Of a stretch of DNA of 64,000 nt, positions 34,231 to 43,579 are shown one piece after another (the stretch's first letter is position 1; each line of letters starts with the position of its first letter). The stretch is from NCBI RefSeq assembly GCF_014851805.1, contig NZ_JACVAK010000001.1:62001-126000 (forward strand), read 5' to 3'. The translations under genes and the position numbers were made by a program. Source of the stretch: Pseudoxanthomonas sp. PXM02. GTDB taxonomy: Bacteria > Pseudomonadota > Gammaproteobacteria > Xanthomonadales > Xanthomonadaceae. Under the pieces are notes generated by a model. The model was not told where the DNA came from. It made no database searches and saw only the letters and a list, made by a program, of their open reading frames with translations.

Positions 34231-36690
34231 TCAATGTCCCTGCCCCGCCACGGTGGCGGCATCCGCGGCGCAGGGCGACGCCGGCAGGTCGCCCTGCTGC
34301 GTGCCCCACCCTTGCGGCTGCGGCGTATCGGTGAGATCGAACCGAAGTCGGCCACCTTGCTGCAGGCGCTCCCAGTCCAGCCAGACCGCCGGGTGCTCGC
34401 GGCCGTCGAACGATACGCCGCGGACATAGCGGGGTTTTCCGTCATCGGCCCTGGGGGCCTCGATGTGCAGCGTGCGGCCCGACGCCACGTCGATGTCGAT
34501 ACGCGAGAAGCGGGGTGCATGCAGCACGAACTGCCCCGTGCCCGGCACGACGGGGTACAGGCCCATGGCACTGAACAGGTACCACGCCGACATCGTGCCC
34601 AGATCGTCGTTGCCGGTGACGCCGTTCGGTGCGTTGGTGAATAGTTGCTGCGCGGCGTGCAGCACCGTGGATGTCTTCCACGGCTGGCCGATCAGCGTGT
34701 ACATCCACGGCACGTGCAGGTCGGGCTCGTTGTTGGGGTTGTAGCGGAACTGGTTGTAGTAGCTGTACGGGCCTACGACCCATTCCTTGCGCGCCGCACC
34801 CGCGGGATCAGCGATCAACGCGTCGTAGGCGAAGAAGTCGTCCAGGCGGCGCGCCGCTTCCCCGGGTCCGTGCATGGCCTGTACCAGCCCGGGCACATCC
34901 TGTTGCGCCAGCCACTGGTACTGCCAGGCCGTGCCTTCGTGGAAGCCGTGGTGCGACCGTGGGCTGTAGTGACCTTCGGACGGTGTGTACCACTGTCCGT
35001 CCTCGGTACGTGGCCGCGGGAAGCCGCTGAAACCGGCTGCTTCATCGCGCACCGTCGCATCCCACAGCGTCTGCCAGTTGCGGCCGCGCCGCTTAAGCAC
35101 CGCAGCATCGTCGGCGTGTCCCAGGGCCTGTGCCATGACGGACAGGGAGCAATCGGCCAATGCATATTCCAGGGTTGCGGAGCCGCCGTGGTGCGGATCC
35201 ACATCCATGCCCTTGGACGGAAACGCGCGGTCATACTGCACGAAGCCTTGCGTCAGGTAGTTCGGATTGCCGGAGCGACCCGCATGTCGCGAGTTGAGCG
35301 GCGGCACATCGAAGGCATTCCTGCGCAGCGCGGCATACGCGTCTGCTTCGCGTCCCTGTAAAGCGCCGAAACGCCACAAGTCCACCAGGAACGGTGTCAC
35401 CGGATCGCCGGTCATGATGTTGGTTTCGAAACTGGCGTACCCCCAGCGCGGCAGCCAACCGCCTTGCTGGTCGATGGCCAGCACCGAGCGGGCGATGTCG
35501 GTGGCGCGCTGCGGTCGCAGCAACGCGATCAACTGGTTCTGCGAACGGTAGGTATCCCACAGCGAGAAGTACTCGTAGTACGTCCAGCCTTCGGCGCGAT
35601 GGATCAGATCGTCATACCCGCGATAGCGCCCATCGGCGTCGCTGCCGGTCAACGGCTGCAGCAACGCGTGGTACAGCGCGGTATAGAACACGGTCCGATC
35701 GTCGCGGTTGCCGCCCTGCACCCGGATGCTGGCGAGTTCCGCATCCCACGTCTTCTGCGCGCGTGCGCGCATCGCATCGAAGCCGAGCAGTCGGCCGCCG
35801 GACATGCCTTCGCTGCGCAGATTGGCGCGTGCACCTTCCGCATCGACATGGGAGATGGCGGAAACCGCGGTCACGGCGCGATCCTTCCCAAGGTCGAAGG
35901 TCAACCATGCCCCACTCGGCTTGCCCTCGCCCTCCATGACGTGGCGCGAGCCCGGTATGCCACCGCCCTCGCCCCACGTACCGAACGCCTTGAAAGGACG
36001 GTCGAACTCCATGCGGAACCACGTGGTGTACTGATGGCCACCGCAGAAACTCTTCGTCACCAGCTTGCCTTCCACCACACGGTCACCGACCACCGTTAGC
36101 GCGCTGCCGGTCACCGCGTGCCGCTCGTTGGCCTGGCCGATGTTGACCAGTACATGGCCCTCGCCGGTCGAAGTGAAGGTATAGCGTTCGGCTGCAGCGC
36201 GGGTCAGCGCGGTGGCTTCGGCATCAATCCCGCCGTAGTCCGTCAACCGCACCTTGTAATAGCCGGCCTGCCCGCTTTCGCCGTCGTGCCGATAGCGCGA
36301 TCCGTAACGCTTGTGGTCGAAGGCTTTCGGGTCTGCCGTGTCGAAATCGCCGCCGGGGCCGATGCGCCCGGTCACGGGCAACACCGACACCTGCCCGCCC
36401 TGCTCCCAGCAGCCTGCGCCGGAAAGGAAGGAATGACCGAAGCCGCGGATCTGCGGATCGTCGTAACGCCAGCCCGAGTAGTGCGAGCCGATCGGACTGA
36501 CCTGGATCATGCCGAACGGCGCGGATGCCCCCGGGAACGTGTTGCCGTCGTCCTTGCTGCCGATGAACGTATTCACCTCGGCACTGAGCTTCTGCGCGGT
36601 AGCGGTGGCGGACATCACCAGCAACAGCAACAAGGGAGCCGTGCGCCACAAGGAAAGGATCTGGGGGGGCTTCATGCGTTCGGGGTCCAT
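34231..36690 (-). CDS. GH92 alpha-mannosidase (first of three)
   Basis: The 819-residue exported protein has a signal peptide (TAPLLLLLVMSATATAQ; start at the ATG at 36690 or 36675). GH92 features in order: VNTFIGSKDDGNTFPGASAP, FGHSFLSGAGC, SLWDTYRSQNQL, the catalytic-acid motif NNEPDLHVPWMY (Glu about 655), and GNDDLGTMSAWYLFSAMGLY with the paired Asp base. All expected residues are present, so exo-acting calcium-dependent alpha-mannosidase activity is expected; linkage specificity cannot be read reliably. It follows the TonB receptor across a terminator and precedes the LacI gene. Confidence 0.93.
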   Translation of the reverse strand: MDPERMKPPQILSLWRTAPLLLLLVMSATATAQKLSAEVNTFIGSKDDGNTFPGASAPFGMIQVSPIGSHYSGWRYDDPQIRGFGHSFLSGAGCWEQGGQVSVLPVTGRIGPGGDFDTADPKAFDHKRYGSRYRHDGESGQAGYYKVRLTDYGGIDAEATALTRAAAERYTFTSTGEGHVLVNIGQANERHAVTGSALTVVGDRVVEGKLVTKSFCGGHQYTTWFRMEFDRPFKAFGTWGEGGGIPGSRHVMEGEGKPSGAWLTFDLGKDRAVTAVSAISHVDAEGARANLRSEGMSGGRLLGFDAMRARAQKTWDAELASIRVQGGNRDDRTVFYTALYHALLQPLTGSDADGRYRGYDDLIHRAEGWTYYEYFSLWDTYRSQNQLIALLRPQRATDIARSVLAIDQQGGWLPRWGYASFETNIMTGDPVTPFLVDLWRFGALQGREADAYAALRRNAFDVPPLNSRHAGRSGNPNYLTQGFVQYDRAFPSKGMDVDPHHGGSATLEYALADCSLSVMAQALGHADDAAVLKRRGRNWQTLWDATVRDEAAGFSGFPRPRTEDGQWYTPSEGHYSPRSHHGFHEGTAWQYQWLAQQDVPGLVQAMHGPGEAARRLDDFFAYDALIADPAGAARKEWVVGPYSYYNQFRYNPNNEPDLHVPWMYTLIGQPWKTSTVLHAAQQLFTNAPNGVTGNDDLGTMSAWYLFSAMGLYPVVPGTGQFVLHAPRFSRIDIDVASGRTLHIEAPRADDGKPRYVRGVSFDGREHPAVWLDWERLQQGGRLRFDLTDTPQPQGWGTQQGDLPASPCAADAATVAGQGH

Positions 36691-36737
36691 CTTGGTTCAC
36701 TGCACGCGGCATTGGGGTAGATTGCCGCGCGCGAAGG

Positions 36738-36764
36738 AAAAAGTGGCCCGGCCTGGGCCGGGCC
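36738..36764 (-). terminator. Rho-independent terminator after TonB receptor
   Basis: On the minus strand a GC-rich perfect stem (GGCCCGGCC / GGCCGGGCC) is followed by ACTTTTTCC, including five T. It lies about 65 bases past the receptor stop codon and before GH92 at 36690. A second hairpin (CCGCCCG-TTGC-CGGGCGG, 36777-36794) precedes it, giving a tandem arrangement that would limit readthrough from the highly expressed receptor gene into the GH92 gene. Confidence 0.75.
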
Positions 36765-36829
36765 GTCGGCTCCACGCCGCCCGTTGCCGGGCGGGAGAGA
36801 AAGCATGGAGCCAAACACGGAGCGCAACG

Positions 36830-39800
36830 TCAGAACTTGTAGGTCAGTCCAAGGTACGCGAGGCGGCCGGCATAGCCGTTGGTGTAGAAGCGATCCTTGG
36901 TGTCATTGCCCAGATGCGAGCGCGTCTCCTCTTCCGTCAGGTTCAGCACCGATGCGCTGATGCTGAGTGCCGGGGTGATGTTGTAAGCCGCGTTCAGATC
37001 AATCTGGTAGTACGGCTCATCGTAGACGTTCAGGCCATTCACCAAGCCCTGTACCACTTCGCCACGACGGTTGTACGAGGCGCGTAGCAACAGGTTCTGC
37101 GTCTCGTAAAACACGGTGAAGTTGGTCTGGTTCTTGGCGCTGCCCGGCATCGAGGTCTTGCCGACCTCGGTACCGTCCTCCAGGCTCACGGCTGCCTTGC
37201 TGGCGTCGTTGTAGGTGTAGTTGAACTGGAAGCCCAGGCCGAAATCCAGCGTGTGCTGCGCATACAGCTCGACGCCCTGCGAAACCGCATCCTGGCCACC
37301 GGCCTGGGTGCTGTAGTTCTGCACGGTGACCGTCTCGCCGCCGATGATCATGTTCACGTCACTGATCACGTCCACGGCGAAGTTCTCGACGTTCTTGCGG
37401 AACAGGCCCAGCCCCACGACGGAACCGGGGTGGAAGTACCACTCCAGACCCAGGTCGAACTGCGTCGCCTTGTACGGCTCCAGGTTCTTGTTGCTGCCCG
37501 ACCCGTACCAACCCAGCTCGCCCGCACCGCCCGTCAGTCGACGGTCGTCCACATATTCCTGACTGTAGAACGCCAGGCTGCCGGGTGCGGCGATATCGCT
37601 GTAGCTGGGGCGGGAGACCACCTTGGAGGCGGCAGCGCGCAGCAGCAGGTTCTCGGTCAAATCGTAGGCCAGATTGAAACTCGGCAGCACGTCCGTGTAG
37701 TTGCGGTCGAGCGACGAGACTTCGTACGTCTCCGGCCTACCCACGTCTTCATGTAGACGCCAGTATCCTTCACTGCCACAGTAGGTATCTACCGGTGATC
37801 CAACGGGCACCGGTGCGCCCTGCTGACAAGCCAGCGGGTTGCCGTCGGGGCCGTCGAAGAAGTAGTCGTTGTAGTTGGTGACCTTGTCTGTCGAGTCCGC
37901 ATGCTGTTTGGTACGCGCGATGCGTACACCGACATTGCCGCGCAGGCGGTCGGTACGGAAGTTGGCCTGCAGGTAGGTGGAGTAGATTTTTTCGTCGACG
38001 TTGTAGACGAAGTTGTCCTCCTCGCGGGTCTGCATTGCGCCGTAGGTGCTGTTGAGATAGGCGATGTAGCCCGGGAAGTTGATCGCCGGGTACGCGCTGG
38101 CGCTGATACCGCCGGGCAGGTTGCCCAATGAGGTGATGAGGTTCGGAGAGAACTGGGTCGCGACGTCGTTGCAGCGGCCTGCCCAATAGCGGTTGTCGTA
38201 GTCGCTCGGATCGGTACCCGGGCAGACCCAGTAGCTGTTGCCCGTGCTGCGATGAATGCCGCCGTCACGCCCCTTGACGCCGAACTGGAGCGATTCGAAG
38301 AAGTCCCCGTCGAAGTGCCAGGTACCGTCGGCCTGTGCGTACTTCTGCTCGGTGTCGTTGCGGGTCCACGACGAACCGGTCGATCCGAGGTCGACCTGCA
38401 GGATGCCGTTCTGCAGGTTCTGCATCAGTTCGGGCGAGAACGTCATCGTCGGCGTTCCCATCAGATTCCATGAGCTCGCGTAGTTGCCGTTCGTCCAGCT
38501 GCCGTCCGCATTCTGACGACGCGGCTTGATGGGCAGGCCGAACTGCAGCTCGGGACCACCTTCCGCCCAGGTGCGGCCGGCCTTGAACGAGACGTCGAGC
38601 TTCTCGCCACGCCACTCGCCGCCAAAATCGACCGTCTGGGACAGCGACTTTTCGATGTTGTAACTGCCGGTGATCTGCGGCGTAGGCACGGTGCAGTCGT
38701 CCGAACCCCAGCCACCCGGTTCCATGCCGCCGGCCGCAGCTTCTTCTTCACTGCAGTAGTAGGTCTTGCCGGGATGCAGGCTGTAATCAGCGCCGGTGAC
38801 GATGGTGCCACTGGGATCGAACGTAAGCCCGTCGAGCATGCGTCCCCCTGCCCAGTTACCGTCGCGGAAGTAGCGGGCGATGTTCCACTCCGGCACCTTC
38901 AGCGTGTTCGTCTGGGAATTCTGCGACAGGTCGAAGCGGAAGTAGTTTGCCGTCAGCGTGAGGTTGTCGGTAGGCTTGAACTGGAACGTCAGCTGGCCGC
39001 CCTTGCGTTCGCGCTCTTCTTCCTTGACGTTGAAGTTGACCGACGTCGGCATCATGAAGCCGGTGTAGTAGTTGCCGTTCTGGTCCCAGAAGCCCGTGCC
39101 GCCCCACCAGTTCGAATTGAAGTCCGACGGGTTGCCATTGACGTCGACGGCCGTGCCGCCTTCGTCCCGGCCATACCATTGCCAGCTCTCGGTGCTGGCA
39201 CCCATGGTGCGCGTGGTGCGCTTCTGCTGGGTGTAGCCGACGAAAACGCCGAACCGGTCTTCCTGGTCGTGCCAGGAGTAGGAACCCGAGAACTGTCCGT
39301 CTGTCTTCTTGGTAGTGTCGGCCCACGTGCCTTCGATGTTGACGAAGCCCGAGTTGGACTCCAGTTCCAGCGGGCGGCGGGTATGCAGGATCACCGTGCC
39401 GCCGATGCCGCCTTCGTCGATGCGCGCTTCCGGCGTCTTGAACAACTCGGCGCTGCCGAGCATGTTGGACGGCAGCAGCGTGTAGTTGAACGAGCGCGTG
39501 GGATCGCCGTTGGACTCGGCGCTGGCGACGTAATTGCCGTTCAACTGAGTCAGGACGAGCTCCGATGAAAGGCCACGAACACTGACATTCTTGCCTTCAC
39601 CGCCATCGCGGCTGATGAGCACGCCCGGCACGCGTTGCAGCGCATCGGCCACGTTCTTGTCGGGGAACTTGCCGACATCCTCGGCGGTGATCACTTCGAC
39701 CACGGCGTTGGCGTTGCGCTTCTGCTCCAGGCTCTGCTCGATCGAGTAGCGATACCCCTTGACCGTCACGGCGTCCAAATCGGTGGCCTGTACTTCGGCC

Positions 39801-39928
39801 TGGCCCGACGTTGCTGGCGCGTCGGCCTGCTGCGCAAGCGCGTTACCGGAGGCAATGGTGGCGGACAGCGCAATGGCGATACCTACGTACAACGTGCTGC
39901 GGTTGCGTGCGTGTGGCGTGCATTTCAT
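36830..39928 (-). CDS. TonB-dependent outer-membrane receptor for glycans
   Basis: The start at the ATG at 39928 is favoured by AGAGGG upstream; a GTG at 39937 is also in frame. The 1032-residue product has a signal peptide (YVGIAIALSATIASGNALAQ), a TonB-box/plug region (VTVKGYRYSIEQSLEQKRNA, VVEVITAEDVGKFPDKNVAD, ALQRVPGVLISRDGGEGKNV) and a long beta-barrel ending in the typical aromatic LAYLGLTYKF. The KGYRxSIxxSLxxKRxA plug belongs to the oligosaccharide-type receptors common in Xanthomonas/Caulobacter. It is flanked by three GH92 genes and two copies of the GATCGATC operator lie upstream, so it is probably the N-glycan or mannoside uptake receptor. Confidence 0.93.
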   Translation of the reverse strand: MKCTPHARNRSTLYVGIAIALSATIASGNALAQQADAPATSGQAEVQATDLDAVTVKGYRYSIEQSLEQKRNANAVVEVITAEDVGKFPDKNVADALQRVPGVLISRDGGEGKNVSVRGLSSELVLTQLNGNYVASAESNGDPTRSFNYTLLPSNMLGSAELFKTPEARIDEGGIGGTVILHTRRPLELESNSGFVNIEGTWADTTKKTDGQFSGSYSWHDQEDRFGVFVGYTQQKRTTRTMGASTESWQWYGRDEGGTAVDVNGNPSDFNSNWWGGTGFWDQNGNYYTGFMMPTSVNFNVKEEERERKGGQLTFQFKPTDNLTLTANYFRFDLSQNSQTNTLKVPEWNIARYFRDGNWAGGRMLDGLTFDPSGTIVTGADYSLHPGKTYYCSEEEAAAGGMEPGGWGSDDCTVPTPQITGSYNIEKSLSQTVDFGGEWRGEKLDVSFKAGRTWAEGGPELQFGLPIKPRRQNADGSWTNGNYASSWNLMGTPTMTFSPELMQNLQNGILQVDLGSTGSSWTRNDTEQKYAQADGTWHFDGDFFESLQFGVKGRDGGIHRSTGNSYWVCPGTDPSDYDNRYWAGRCNDVATQFSPNLITSLGNLPGGISASAYPAINFPGYIAYLNSTYGAMQTREEDNFVYNVDEKIYSTYLQANFRTDRLRGNVGVRIARTKQHADSTDKVTNYNDYFFDGPDGNPLACQQGAPVPVGSPVDTYCGSEGYWRLHEDVGRPETYEVSSLDRNYTDVLPSFNLAYDLTENLLLRAAASKVVSRPSYSDIAAPGSLAFYSQEYVDDRRLTGGAGELGWYGSGSNKNLEPYKATQFDLGLEWYFHPGSVVGLGLFRKNVENFAVDVISDVNMIIGGETVTVQNYSTQAGGQDAVSQGVELYAQHTLDFGLGFQFNYTYNDASKAAVSLEDGTEVGKTSMPGSAKNQTNFTVFYETQNLLLRASYNRRGEVVQGLVNGLNVYDEPYYQIDLNAAYNITPALSISASVLNLTEEETRSHLGNDTKDRFYTNGYAGRLAYLGLTYKF

Positions 39929-39973
39929 TTCAATCACCCTCTCCCAAGATTGATCGGCTGCTGACGCGATGAT

Positions 39974-39987
39974 TTATATCGATCTAA
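39974..39987. promoter_or_regulatory. Putative LacI operator at TonB receptor promoter (site D)
   Basis: TTATATCGATCTAA matches the 14-bp pattern TTNGATCGATCNAA with one mismatch and lies about 46-59 bases upstream of the receptor start codon. It pairs with a second site whose centre is 111 bases further upstream. Confidence 0.6.
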
Positions 39988-40084
39988 ATTTGCGGACGTA
40001 GAAAACCGTCCGCCAGGGAGGACCGGGTGCCAGCGTGGCACGCGACGGAACTCCCCTCTTTCCCTCCATCCTCCAGAACCCGAA

Positions 40085-40098
40085 TTAGATCGTTCTAA
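40085..40098. promoter_or_regulatory. Second putative LacI operator at TonB receptor promoter (site E)
   Basis: TTAGATCGTTCTAA matches TTNGATCGATCNAA with one mismatch; its arms AATTAGA/TCTAATT are perfect complements. Together with site D it would allow looping repression of the receptor promoter. The rest of 39938-40222 shows no gene. Confidence 0.6.
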
Positions 40099-40222
40099 TT
40101 CGACGGTGCGCATAATTACCACACCGTTTTCCAGGTTGCATGCTGCCTCGCAGCAACTCCGGGCTTCGTCCTTGCATGATCAGGGGCGGCGCGCCCACGC
40201 GCCTGCCCTAATGTGCCTCGTC

Positions 40223-43200
40223 TCAGGGAACCGGCGCGCGGGATACGGGCTGCAGTAGTTCAACTTCCGAGAGCGCCACGCTCGCGTCCCTCCCGAACCG
40301 CACGCGATAGTCCGTGTATTCCCCCGGGCGCTCAATGACGAATGGACGCAACTGATGCGCCGATACAAATGTCTGCGCGCTGCGCTGGTCCAGCATCGTC
40401 CAGCGGCCCTCGCCGGACCGCCCTTCCAGAGTCCACGACAGCCCTGTCAGCGGCTTGTCCGCACTGGTCAGCGTGTAATGACTGGTGCGCGTGGGCGTAT
40501 CGAAATGGAAGTCGATGCTGGCCGCTGCCGGCAGTGCGACCGATGTGGCGGCGTCGTCATCGACCAGCGCCGAGACTTGTCGCACGCCAGAGACGGAGAT
40601 GTTCTTGGCTCGCGAAGCCACGTCACCCAAACCACGGGGTGCAGCGCCCCGCGGCGTCAGCGATGGCGGCAAGGCGTCGGCATCACTGCCCCACGTCGAC
40701 GGCCTGTCGCCCATGACGAACTCCAGCGTTCCGCCGCCGGCGATGTCGGCGTGGCGTAGCCATGCCTGTGTCCAAGGTTGCCCGTTGACCTTCAGCGACT
40801 GCACATACACGTTGCCCGCACTGTTGTTGTGGGCGATCACGGTGAGCTTCTTTCCGTCGCTTAGATCGACTTCGGCATACGGAAAGAGAGGGGAACCGAT
40901 GATGTACTCCGGCGCCCCCATCCTGAGCGGGTAAAGACCGAGCATGCCGAACAGATACCACGCCGACATCTCGCCGTTGTCCTCGTCGCCGGGATAGCCC
41001 TGCCCTATCTCGCTGCCCAGGTACAAGCGGCCCAGGATGTCGCGGGTGATGCGCTGCGTCTTCCATGGCTGTCCAGCGGCCACGTACATCCATGGAATGT
41101 GGTGCGAAGGCTGGTTGCTGTGCGCGTACATGCCCATGCGTACGTCGCGGGCCTCGGTCATCTCGTGGATGACGTTGCCGTACGAGCCAGCAAATTGCTT
41201 TTCCGCTGTTTCAGGCGTGGCGAAGAACTCATCCAGTCGCTGCGCGAGTGCATTCTCGCCGCCGAGCAATGTCGCCAGTCCTGCCGCGTCGTGAGGCGCC
41301 GTGAAGGCGAACGTCCATGCATTGGCTTCGGTGTAGTCGCCGCCCCAGACACGAGGATCGAATCCCGATGCGGCGGGCTGCCAGTGGCCATCCGGCGTGC
41401 GACCACGGAAGAACCGGGTGGCAGGGTCGAACAGATGAACGTATTCCGTCGCGCGTGCCTGGAAATACTCCGCCTCCTCACGGTAACGACGTGCACGCAC
41501 GGGATCCTTTTCATCTTCCGCAAGGGCGAGGCCGAGCTGCGCCAGGCCGAAGTCGTTAAGCGCGCCTTCCAGCGTCCAGGAAAGACCCTCGTGGACGCTG
41601 TTGTCTGCGTAGCCGCGATACATCGACCTTGAAATGCCTTTTCGCCCCACGTTGGACACGGGCGGTACCACGGTGGCGTTACGCAATCCGGCTTCATACG
41701 CGGCGTGCGCATCGAAGCCGCGCACGCCCTTCAACCAGGCGTCGGCGAACGCTACGTCGGAACTGGTGCCTACCATCAGGTCCGCGTAACCGGGCGATGA
41801 CCAGCGGGCGATCCAGCCGCCATCACGATACTGCTGCACGAAGCCCTCGACCATGTCGCCGGCACGCTCGGGTGCGAACAGCGCGTACGCCGGCCACGTC
41901 GTGCGGAACGTATCCCAGAAACCGTTGTTGACGTAGATCCTGCCCGGTTTGACGGGCGCGGACGTGCGTTCGGCGTTGCCGCCGGCATTCTCCTTCGACC
42001 AACTGTTCTGGTCGGCGTGACGCCAGTCTGGATGTTCCACCGTACCGACGTTCTCGTGGGCCACGTTGGGATACAGGAACAAGCGGTAGAGGTTGGAGTA
42101 GACCGTCACCCGCTGGTCGTGGCTCGCTTCCTGCAACCTGACCCGTCCGAGCAGTGCGTCCCAGGCGTCTTGCGCGCGCGCCCGGACCGTGTCGAAGTTC
42201 GCATCGCCGATCTCCAGGTCGAGATTGCGCTTCGCCTGCTCCACGGAGATCAGCGACGTGGCGATGCGCATGACCACGCCGCCCTTCTCGTCCGGCGAGA
42301 ACTTCACGTAGCCGGTGGGCCGGCCCGTCGCGATCATGCCACTGTCGGTCCAGGGCCGATCGAAACGTGCATAGACGAACATGCGGGTCGCGCCATTGGA
42401 CAGGCCGCTCCGGGTATCGGTGTAGCCGCGGAGCGTCTGCGAAGCCTTGTCCAGGATCAGGCCACCGCGTGCATCGACGTTGTCGAACAGCAGGTTGACA
42501 TCGCCTCCTTTGGGGAAGTGGAACCGGAACACTGCCGCGCGCTCACTCGGGGCGATCTCGGCACGGATGCCGTTATCGAAGTCAATGCGGTAGAGATGCG
42601 GGCGGGCTTCCTCACGTTCATGCGTGAACGGCAGCGCACGCTTCTGGCGGTCCGCTTCGGGAATGCCTGCTGCCGAGGACGGCATCACCTGGAACGTCTG
42701 GCGGTCGCCCATCCACGGACTGGGCTGGTGACTGAGCGACAACGCCTGCAAACGGGGCCGGTTGTCATCGCCGTTCTGCTCGTTCCACCGGTACAGCCAG
42801 CTGAGTGAACCCGCGTCGGTCACGGGCACCCAGAAGTTGAAGCCGTGGGGCATGGCCGTGGCCGCGATGTTGTTGCCGCGCGAGAACGTACTGTTGGACT
42901 GCGTGCCACGCGTGGTGAGCACGTAATCGCTGGGTCGTATTGCGTCGTCAACGGATTCCTGCCGGAGGGCGATGTCGTCGATCCATCCCGCCGCGCTGCC
43001 GCCAGGGCCGGGCAACACCTGCAGTTCGATAGCGCGGATGCGCTTTCCGCGCAGGCCAGCCACGTCACCCACGCGTACCTGCTTGTGCGCCCACTGCTGC
43101 GGATACAGCGTCATCGACGCGGCCTGGCCTTGCGCACCGACCGGGGCACCGTGCTGGTCCGTCATCCCGAGTTCCGACAAGCGGCGACCGTCATCGAACA

Positions 43201-43579
43201 CCAGGTCCAGCGAAACGCCCGTGGATGCCGCCGTGTGCCCGGACACGATTTCGGGCAGGACCATCCAGGACAACGTCGTATACTTCCCGACCTTGATGTC
43301 GACCTCGAACAATGACAGACGGCCGCTGGCATCGGCGCGATAACCCAGCGCCTTCTGCCCGGTATAGCCTTTGCCCGGCCTTGCTGCATAAGGTCGTTCG
43401 GGTCCGCCACCTACCTCGACACGCACCTCCCCCCGCCCTGCCACGGCTGGAAGGATCTGGCCTTCCTCGAACGACGTGGAGAAGGCTGCGTCTTCTGCAA
43501 AGGCCGGGCGTGTGCTTGCCAGCAGCAGGAGCATCGCCGCCGCCGCGGACGCGCGCCTCACGAGCGAGTACTCAGTCAT
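40223..43579 (-). CDS. GH92-family protein with catalytic-acid Glu replaced by Gln (second of three)
   Basis: From the ATG at 43579 (overlapping the isomerase stop by 8 bases) the protein has 1118 residues: a signal peptide (AAAAMLLLLASTRPAFA), an N-terminal beta-sandwich of about 200 residues (AAFSTSFEEGQIL onward), the GH92 domain, and a C-terminal discoidin-like domain (VSALVDDDAATSVALPAAAS to the end). In the motif where the other two GH92 proteins read NEP, this one reads HSNQPSHHIPWMY, with Gln at about 823 encoded by CAG. The paired-acid motif is GDEDNGEMSAWYLFGMLGLY. In the GH92 family a Gln at the acid position is known from mannosyl-phosphodiesterases acting on mannose-1-phospho-6-mannose, whose leaving group needs no acid catalyst. 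The upstream in-frame extension to 43867 is spurious. Confidence 0.9.
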   Translation of the reverse strand: MTEYSLVRRASAAAAMLLLLASTRPAFAEDAAFSTSFEEGQILPAVAGRGEVRVEVGGGPERPYAARPGKGYTGQKALGYRADASGRLSLFEVDIKVGKYTTLSWMVLPEIVSGHTAASTGVSLDLVFDDGRRLSELGMTDQHGAPVGAQGQAASMTLYPQQWAHKQVRVGDVAGLRGKRIRAIELQVLPGPGGSAAGWIDDIALRQESVDDAIRPSDYVLTTRGTQSNSTFSRGNNIAATAMPHGFNFWVPVTDAGSLSWLYRWNEQNGDDNRPRLQALSLSHQPSPWMGDRQTFQVMPSSAAGIPEADRQKRALPFTHEREEARPHLYRIDFDNGIRAEIAPSERAAVFRFHFPKGGDVNLLFDNVDARGGLILDKASQTLRGYTDTRSGLSNGATRMFVYARFDRPWTDSGMIATGRPTGYVKFSPDEKGGVVMRIATSLISVEQAKRNLDLEIGDANFDTVRARAQDAWDALLGRVRLQEASHDQRVTVYSNLYRLFLYPNVAHENVGTVEHPDWRHADQNSWSKENAGGNAERTSAPVKPGRIYVNNGFWDTFRTTWPAYALFAPERAGDMVEGFVQQYRDGGWIARWSSPGYADLMVGTSSDVAFADAWLKGVRGFDAHAAYEAGLRNATVVPPVSNVGRKGISRSMYRGYADNSVHEGLSWTLEGALNDFGLAQLGLALAEDEKDPVRARRYREEAEYFQARATEYVHLFDPATRFFRGRTPDGHWQPAASGFDPRVWGGDYTEANAWTFAFTAPHDAAGLATLLGGENALAQRLDEFFATPETAEKQFAGSYGNVIHEMTEARDVRMGMYAHSNQPSHHIPWMYVAAGQPWKTQRITRDILGRLYLGSEIGQGYPGDEDNGEMSAWYLFGMLGLYPLRMGAPEYIIGSPLFPYAEVDLSDGKKLTVIAHNNSAGNVYVQSLKVNGQPWTQAWLRHADIAGGGTLEFVMGDRPSTWGSDADALPPSLTPRGAAPRGLGDVASRAKNISVSGVRQVSALVDDDAATSVALPAAASIDFHFDTPTRTSHYTLTSADKPLTGLSWTLEGRSGEGRWTMLDQRSAQTFVSAHQLRPFVIERPGEYTDYRVRFGRDASVALSEVELLQPVSRAPVP

